Assembly (NCBI GenBank): GCA_009760855.2
Contig: WPIO01000002.1
Span: 7,493,501-7,557,500, forward strand
Origin: Cristatella mucedo
Lineage: Eukaryota; Bryozoa; Phylactolaemata; Cristatellidae
DNA length: 64,000 bases
Reading direction: 5' to 3'
Shown here: positions 57,260 to 64,000 of the stretch, piece by piece
Layout of the letters: each line of letters starts with the position of its first letter
Numbering within the stretch: position 1 is the stretch's first letter
The notes under the pieces: generated by a model
The model's input: the letters and a program-made list of their open reading frames with translations, nothing else
What the model was told of the DNA's origin: nothing
The model's database searches: none
Position numbers and translations under genes: made by a program

Positions 57260-58765
57260 GCCGTGGCTGAATGGCAATGGCTGAACAGTTGGATATCCGG
57301 CAGGCGCTGAGTCGCCGGTCGTCACGCATCCGGCCTTGCGTCGGTTCCTTGGCGGCAACAACAAATATCCGCAGCTCACTTCCGCTGCCGACGTACGCCA
57401 ACTGAGCGATTTAGGATTCTCTCAAGGATTCACGCTCCGATCGGAATGTCATAACAACAAATGTGACAGCTGGTTCGGCGCTGTGCGCATCCGCCGGTAT
57501 CCCGAGCGTTCCAGGAGCGGGTCACGTGGCTTTCCCTAGGTGTCAACCTTCGCCTTCGAGTTAATTTTATGCTTCGCTCTTCAGCCTTTGTGGACCAGAG
57601 CGCACTCGTGGAACGAATCGTGGTTTTGACGATGGCAGCGGTTTCGACGATGGCCGTTTAGAGGCGCCGAAATATGAAACGCGCGAAGCAGGAGCTGCTG
57701 CTCGCGTTTCGCCGCCGCCGGTAGTACTCTTCACTCGGCGGAACGCTTGCTGCGGGCGGTCTCGCGCGCGCGCGCACGAGACCGCCTTCGAGGGACAAGA
57801 ACCTGGGATCGGCGCTCTGCGAACGCGCACCGTGCTGCGAAAGGTGAAGGGCACGCTGCGCACGCTGGCGATCGTTTGAACTTTTCCGCATGCGACGCAT
57901 GCGATTCTGAGTCACCGTTTGTGGGCGTCCGTCTGCCGTCTCAACTCAAGCGGAGACAGAATGCGCATCCGCCGTTGATCGTAATAGGCTCTGTGAGCGA
58001 AGTTCGCGGCATTCCGACGACGAAACGATACGGTCGCTTTTCTATCTAGCCCCTGATATCTGGGACGGGGGTGTTGATAGCACTTTGCAAATGCGACTGG
58101 CGGTTCAGCAGCCTGCCTAATGTTTGTTAAGTGGTGCATATACTTGAGCACGAGCGCAATTTGCTTGGCCCGCACGCTTTCCGTCCGCTAGGCTACACAA
58201 ATGCTTTAAAATGCGATTCGTGGGAGCTTCGTTGTAAGCAATGCGGCCTGCGAAGTACTAACGGCGAAACTCTGTAAGCGACGAAACTTTTTTAAGGATT
58301 GCGACGGCCTAATGGTACGTACGAGTCCGCATGCGCAAGGGTCGCGATCGGAGAACTCGAGAGGTCGGCGCGGAAGGATTCCGGCGACTGGCGGGGCGCG
58401 GAAGAGGCGAAGAACGAAAGCGGCACAGCAAGCGCGCGGGACTCGCTGCGGCGGACTTTGTGAGACAACTCGCGAGCGACCTCCGAAAAAACGGACGGCC
58501 GCCGTCCGCCTGCGCCGTCGGACTTCACGGGGCGCAGCCGCCGCCGCTCGCTCTCACCTTGGCCAGTGCTCTCCCGTCGGCTCCGCAGCAGCGCGGCAGC
58601 GAAGCGCACGCGCTCCGAGGCGCGTAAGGGAAGCCGATAGCGTAGATCGCGTCGCAAGCCATCCGAGTGCATCCGGCGCTCTTGTTACCGCAAGCAGCGC
58701 CCGGCAGGTCGCCGCCCTGAAAGCGGAAGCGCGCCGAGCGTGCGTCGCATCTGCTGTCTGCTGTG

Positions 58766-58802
<37 letters not shown>

Positions 58803-59570
58803 GCTCTCCGAATCGAGATCGGAGCCGGAAGCCGCGGGTCGCAAAATGACCTGTATTTTCATGCGATCAGATGGGAGAGTACCAGTATCCGTATCCGGGC
58901 GTTACTCCTTTAAACTGCGAAAGATCGCCGCCGCAGATCGTCAGATCGCGGTCGGGCAGGCTCGCGGCAAATCTGCGGCCAGCGATCTGTTTGCGGCAGG
59001 GGCAGGTAAACGTAATCCCATTTGAATGCATGCGACAGGAAGCCGCTGAAAGTGGCGTCACGCACAAAGCTTTCCACGAATCCGCCGAAGAAGTCAAGAG
59101 CGGACGCGCTTCTGTTTAGATTTTTGCTCAATTTTCCCAGCGGCTGAGCGGTTCTGCGCCTTGCAGCCGAATCGTAGTAGCATCGCGACGAGGGTGCGAA
59201 ATTTTCGCTCCTCTGTTGGATGGCGGCGCTTGCAGTAGAGCGACTAAACATCGACCTAAAATATGCATCCTTGTGGGACTTTCGCCGGACTGTTGTGCTT
59301 CGCCGACTGCACTGAGGGCAGCTGGATGAAATGGCTATGCTCTCGAGAGGCGATGCCCGGATAAGGCACCGCCGCGCGGCAGCCAGTCGAGACACTGCTG
59401 CCCCTTCTCGAGCGGCCGATGCGCTGCAGCCAGTTAATGCCCCTCCCCCACCCGGGATGGGTGTGGGGTAGAGCGCATTTAGCAGCTGCTCGCGATTTAT
59501 AGAGAGGATAACCGGAGACTGCTTGGAATGCGTTAGTACCCCTCCACCCATCGGACCGACTCGAAAGGCT
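57260..59570. other. GC-rich islands, unassigned
   Basis: GC-rich at 57550-57860 and 58330-58850, with a (CTG)n tract at 58769-58800 that gives a poly-Leu frame on the plus strand. On the minus strand a possible 27-codon segment 58906-58986 (RRFAASLPDRDLT) lies between AG and GT signals. On the plus strand a CAG|GTAAAC donor is at 59004. These are mutually exclusive and weak. No gene is called. Confidence 0.3.
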
Positions 59571-59572
59571 GC

Positions 59573-59674
59573 CGACCCGGCCGACCGTCAGCAAGTCAAC
59601 CCGGTCAGCTAGCCCGGTCAGTCGGTCCGGTCAGCCGGCCCGATCAGCCGACCCAGCTGGCCCGGTCAGGGAAC
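59573..59674. repeat. CCCGGTCAG minisatellite
   Basis: About eight variants of (C)CCGGTCAGCYRG over 100 bp. Confidence 0.85.
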
Positions 59675-59756
59675 TGAACCTGCGAGCTGCCTCGCACTCT
59701 ACTCCCCTCAATGCAAGCGTATCTCGGGGCCAGCTTCTTAAGGAGGGGGCAAGTGT

Positions 59757-60555
59757 GCGGCTAGGCTAGAAGGCTTTGCTCTTCTAATAGACGGTGCTGC
59801 TGCGCGACCGTCACCCTGCTCTCGGAATTAATAATAATAATAATAATAATGCACTTGATAAAGCACCCCCAGAGAACTTAATCTCTTTCTAGGCGCTTTG
59901 AGGTGTCGTCTTCGACAGGTGCCTAATTGTAAGAACCATTTCGGCTGGGCTACCGAAAAAAGCCACTAGGCAACTGCAGCTGGCGATGAATATGGCTGCA
60001 AGACTAGTTTACAAAGCCCAGAGGTTTGACCACGTGTCTCCTTTGCTGAAAGAGCTAGGATGGCTGTCGGTTGATCAAGGGGTACAGGGCAGAGTTTTTA
60101 CTCTGACCCACAAAGCCCGCCACGGCTTGGTTCCTCCATACCTGGCTGAACTGCTCCGCCAGTTTCAGCCTCCTCGTGCCCTCAGGTCTAGTACGAACAA
60201 TAAATTAGCTGTTCCATTTCTTCGCTTAAAGACCGTTGGTGACAGAAGCTTTAGCTCTGTAGGTCTTAGACTGTAGAACTCAGTTCCACAATTCTTACAC
60301 AACGACAACTACTCTCCTGCTGCCGACTATGGCACATCGTTTCCAGCCATCCTGAGCTGCTACATCCATGCTACTCACTACCTCAACTGCTCTCGTGAAG
60401 CAGCTACGCTGCTCACTTTCTCCTTGTTGAGCTAGATGAAGTCTGTTGGCAATCGAATGCGCACCGAAAGCCGTTTAGGCTGTGCGTGCGCTATACAAAA
60501 CTCTCATTCGTAACACCCAAGTGGTCTTTGTGGCTTTGTTGAGTTAGAGATCGAG
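59757..60555 (+). mobile_element. L2-b LINE, 3' part, sense
   Basis: Thumb fragment, then VSPLLKELGWLSVDQGVQ, LTLTHKARHGLVPPYLAELL and TVGDRSFSSVGLRL, and the L2-b 3' end (gcgctatacaaaactctcattcgtaac). A 73-bp antisense L2-a tail interrupts it at 59828-59900. Confidence 0.88.
59828..59900 (-). mobile_element. L2-a 3' tail, antisense, nested in L2-b
   Basis: (AAT)n then 'gcacttgataaagcacccccagagaacttaatctctttctaggcgcttt'. The L2-b sequence 'gctctcggaat' / 'gaggtgtcgtcttcgaca' is continuous in the copy at 40.65 kb. Confidence 0.85.
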
Positions 60556-60569
60556 AAATTGTGCAAGCG

Positions 60570-61830
60570 ACGCGAGGCGGCCTTGGGCAATGGCGCAGGC
60601 GGCCTTGGGCAATGGCGAGTAGAAATGGCCAGAGCGGCCAGAGCGCCTTGTTTGCGTGGGCAGCGCCGGCCCACCAGTTCCATACACCCAGCCGCCCCAG
60701 CCGCCGCACCCGCCCGCCGATTGATTGGCCGGATGTTTAGTCTGCAGCCGCTCAGCAGGCGTTCCGGCTCTGCGCTCCGGCTCTCTCGCTCGCCTCTCTC
60801 TCGCTCTCTCTCGCTCGCCAGCCAGCGTTCGGTGCAGGTGCGTGCGCGGTACAGGGAGCAGCGCCGCCGTCTGCTTCAGCAGCCGCTCGGGCTCGGAGCC
60901 AGGCCGGAACAAACTTTCATTGGCCAATAGGCGGTACGACGTCGATTTTATTGGGAACTCCGAGCGAAGAGCCTAGCGTGTCTCAGACCCAGCAACTGTC
61001 TTACCGGTCCTGGCGTATTGAATCAATAGAGCGGGCGGACGCGCAGAACGGAAGTCGCATTCTTCTCGGTCTGAGAGGTGGAATGAGCATCCGAACGACA
61101 CTTCCGCAGAATTTTGACAGACGGAAGAAACTTTCGATCTTCGCCGAGCAGCTTTAAAATAGCGAGAATCATATGCGAGAGCGCGAGAGCGCGTGAGCGC
61201 GTGAGCGCGTGACGAGTTGGCGTCACGAGCGCCCGGGGGGGGGGGGCGGGTGGGTTCACGGGGCACGACAACGCCGGACGTACGGCTTGGCCAACAGCCG
61301 GTGCGAGTGCGCTTGCGCCGACTCACTTCCGGTGTGCGTGTTGGGGGGGGGGACTCGCAACAGGTGCGTAGGCGAGAAAATGCAACCGCAGGCCACCGTC
61401 ATAGCTAATCGAGCTCGGCCGCTCGACGCCGGGCGCCACGCTCGGGCGCAGCGCGCGCTGAGGAGCACCGCGAGAATGCGGTCAGCGGTGAGGCGGCAGT
61501 GGGCTGCCTGCGACCAGGCCCAGGCAGCCCACGAGAGTGACGTCTTGGCTTCAAGGCGCAACAGCAAGAGCGTCGCAGCAGCAGCGACATGTATTGGTGA
61601 GACCGGTGCCTTGGCCGCCAAGCGCAGCAGCGCGAGCCTCCAAGTGGCTGAGAGCATCTCAGCGGCGGCGGAAAGCAGCGCCGAGAGCGTCTTGGTGGTG
61701 AAGAGCCCGAGGTCGCGGCAGGGGCCCGAGCGTAGCTTGGACTTAGGGCTTCTCTCGCATTCGCCGCGGCGACAGCTGGCAATGGCAGCAAGTTGCGGAC
61801 ATTTTTCAAAATACTTTTCTTAAACACATT
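60570..61830. other. GC-rich island with local tandem repeats
   Basis: A two-copy AGGCGGCCTTGGGCAATGGCG repeat (60573-60613), GCGTGAGC-type repeats (61180-61212) and G runs. Both strands are open over long stretches. The part from 61352 is the duplicated block. No gene assigned. Confidence 0.4.
61352..61818. repeat. duplicated GC-rich block, copy 2
   Basis: Counterpart of 21336-21565 with an extra ~240 bp (61450-61720) that contains imperfect AGCGTCTTGG-type repeats. Order of shared segments is the same. Confidence 0.75.
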
Positions 61831-61839
61831 TTCTTAAAC

Positions 61840-62690
61840 GATGCCGGACACGTGTCCGTGGCCCCTGAGAGATCTAAAAATCAGCAGCTCGGAATTTTGC
61901 AGGCATGCACGCATGTAAAATCAAGAGGACACACTTTTCTTAAGCACATGTACGCACAACCATGCATACCTATGCCTACATCCTCGAACATACAGGCGTG
62001 CACCGAAGCTCAAAAACTCACACAGTGCACACAGACACGCGCCCACGAACGCACATATGCATACACGAAACACACACGCATACATACACACACGTGCGAG
62101 CGTGTGCACAGGCTTGTGGGACATGGGATCGGCTTTTTCGCAACGATAAGCATTTTTAAACGACTTGTTTACACACAATACACCTCAGGGACAGCATGCT
62201 GGCCACCTCAATGTAGTTTTCCACAGGCTTCGGGCAGCTAGTTTATAAGACTGGCCTCGGTTGAAATGTCGGCTCGAGCACACATCAAATGTGCGACGCC
62301 GAGGCCTGCACTCTTCGCCGGCGATACTGTCATGAACTGCCCCACGCCTTGATCAGCGACTAAGCTGATATATTACTTCGGCATGGCTTCTTACTATGAC
62401 ATTTGTTCCTAATTGTGCTCACCTTTCGCGACCGCTCATTCCCACTCTGCCAAGGCATATACTATACGTTGTCGCAGGAGCATATCATAGCATTATCATC
62501 TCTTGGGGCAGGCGTTTATAGCAGCCCCAGTTCTTAGAGTGACCCGGAGCACCGCGAGCCGTTTGTCGCATCTTGTGATGCTAGCAGCCTTTTTATTGGT
62601 ACTGTTCCGAAATAAAGTGGACGTGCCATCGTCTATAAGAGTCAAACACTGTCACCGTCGATCTCCTTTTCTACATCCGCTAATGCCACA
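61840..62690. other. unrecognised, with a CA-rich tract
   Basis: A degenerate CACA-rich segment at 62010-62100; nothing else. Confidence 0.4.
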
Positions 62691-62696
62691 ATGACT

Positions 62697-62900
62697 AACT
62701 GGATGTTACGCCGGAGAGTTTTCCATGGCGCACTCAAAGCCGGGGCAGCTTTCGCTGAGCATACGGTAGTCAGAAGATTTCACCTCACGCAGCAAAGAGA
62801 AAGTGAGACGCAGCTGAGTCAGAAGTGCAGTCGAGGGAGGCGATCACCATTGAGCCATAGTCCCGTCTTCAGTCTGTTGACAGGTATCGCCGGTCAAGTC
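62697..62900 (-). mobile_element. L2-b 3' fragment, antisense, diverged
   Basis: 'gttacgccggagagtttt..gcgcactcaaagcc..catacggtagtcagaagatttcacctcacgcagcaaagagaaagtg' parallels the antisense L2-b ends at 1.9, 12.0 and 31.45 kb. Confidence 0.65.
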
Positions 62901-62904
62901 CGAC

Positions 62905-63290
62905 CGATGCTGGCTGCTAATATGCTGTGGCTCGAAGCTTCAAGATTCGAGGGACAGAAGACAGGCTACAGTGGAGTACTAATGTGGCGGGGCCGAGCAG
63001 TCAAAGCCGAGCGTGAGTAGAATCTCCTGGATTGAAGCGATAGGATCGAAAAACTCAATGCATGGCTGTGAAGTGGGCCAACTCAGAAGCTTGACGCCGC
63101 AGTAGGATTGCTGCTGAAGTCGTGCAAGAGCTACAGCAGGCGCATAGCTGCGTATGGTGCCGATTCCACCAGTGGCGTGCCGAAGTGGGGCAGTGGGGCA
63201 TATGACACTCACACGGGCGCTGGATCAGGGGCTGCCGAAATGGGCGCCTAATAAAATGGTGGAGCGCCATCTATTTGGTTCGCCCCAGGT
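62905..63290. other. unrecognised spacer
   Basis: Nothing identified. Confidence 0.35.
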
Positions 63291-63296
63291 GCAAAA

Positions 63297-63385
63297 TACC
63301 CTAGGGGCTCGAGCCCCGCGGCGCATGTGAAGTGCCTGAATAGAGATTAAGTTATTTTAGGGCGCTATAAAAATGAATTATATAT
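63297..63385 (+). mobile_element. SINE-2, 3' part, sense
   Basis: GGGGCTCGAGCCCCG at the B-box position, then the L2-like tail ending 'gggcgctataaaaatgaatta'. Confidence 0.75.
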
Positions 63386-63389
63386 ACAT

Positions 63390-64000
63390 ATTGTTGATAG
63401 TGCGGTACGAGTGATAATACACGAGCATGCAGAGACCATGCTTATTCAGGCCCGGCCGGTACCAGAAGCGCCCGGTACAATTGACCTCCCGCAACCGGGA
63501 GTTACACAGCAATATGATGGGCATCTGCATCTCTCAGCGAATATGCCCCGTGCACCGCAAAGCCAGTACCGTGGACCCGAGCGGACCCGCTTCCCTACCT
63601 GGCAAACACCTCTCTGCTCGAACTGTCTCCCGAAGGCATCCCAGGGCTGGCAGGTTATCGATTTGCATTCAAAGTGGAGTCGGAACGACTCTATACTTAT
63701 TAAGAGATCCTTTAAAATGGCTGAAGCGGTGCAACAACGCTAATTTTCGTGTACAAAGGGGTTACATATCGGTATTATTCTGCAAGCTCTCGGGGAACTG
63801 GCATCCGTCACGTGACGTTCAGGTTCGGTTCTGTAGTGCGTAGCAATATCCGGGCGTTCTTACCAGATCGCAATGTTGATTGAGCGGAGCGGCAGTATAG
63901 CACCTGGCGTGAGCATCGCGTTGCTCAACGATGGGCTGCAAACCTTGACCTCCCTTCGGTACTCCATATGGTGGCGCCGCTCGACTCACTCGCCAGAGCG
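63390..64000. other. unrecognised DNA to window end
   Basis: Open frames at 63411-63843 lack domains. Nothing supported. Confidence 0.4.

Noticed and set aside
61256-61657. Third member of the paralogous exon family on the minus strand
   Set aside because: Only a short stretch resembles the others, the acceptor position lacks an AG, and the segment contains internal repeats; too weak to call.

Overview
This is a eukaryotic, metazoan genomic window with no bacterial features. It is dominated by non-LTR retrotransposons of the L2/CR1 group (APE-type endonuclease, reverse transcriptase with a YADD box, a C-terminal block containing LHWLPV, and a 3' tail of a short G/C-rich hairpin-like stretch followed by (ATT)n). 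Two tRNA-derived SINE families, SPIN-like hAT MITEs, long CT, CA and TA microsatellites and a set of sharply bounded, CpG-rich, very GC-rich islands make up most of the rest. Extreme GC3 in the few plausible exons, heavy simple-repeat load and L2-tailed SINEs suggest an early-branching vertebrate; a lamprey would fit, but this is a guess from composition and repeat style.

Layout. 1-3.7 kb: unique AT-rich DNA, a SINE and an antisense L2-b copy. 4.08-7.17 kb: sense L2-a copy A. 7.2-11.4 kb: mostly unrecognised, with an inverted-repeat-bounded AT-rich block (8.2-9.3 kb) and a GC island (10.5-11.35 kb). 11.4-15.4 kb: old L2-a copy H, interrupted by an antisense L2-b tail, an antisense L2-a tail and a CT/GT microsatellite of almost 600 bp. 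15.8-18.8 kb: more L2 pieces and an L2-tailed SINE. 19-29.3 kb: GC islands alternating with small L2/SINE pieces, a CT tract, a telomere-like AT/G tract and a candidate terminal exon (28.24-28.64 kb, minus). 29.3-32.8 kb: L2-a copies B and I. 33.1-34.9 kb: GC island with two further minus-strand candidate exons. 35-44.5 kb: SINEs, L2-b, short palindromes and repeats. 45.0-53.3 kb: one L2-a copy (E/D) carrying four separate L2-derived insertions, including a near-full-length antisense copy C. 53.3-54.3 kb: antisense L2-b. 54.9-55.7 kb: a second candidate terminal exon (minus), then two SPIN-like hAT MITEs and a 94-bp foldback. 57-64 kb: GC islands, L2-b, a duplicated block shared with 21 kb, and unrecognised DNA.

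The most interesting host signal is a pair of paralogous minus-strand terminal exons (28243-28638 and 55238-55720). Each is preceded by a good phase-0 splice acceptor. They share a Cys-Leu-x-Glu-Glu start, a Trp, an LQLR block and an SRNVL(x)RRL block, with many synonymous differences. Their helix spacing resembles helices B-C-D of long-chain four-helix cytokines (CNTF/CLCF1/cardiotrophin, IL-6, G-CSF). Two phase-compatible exons at 33 kb could belong upstream of the first. The cytokine reading is inference and needs a structural or transcript check. No complete host gene and no genuine tRNA or rRNA gene is visible.
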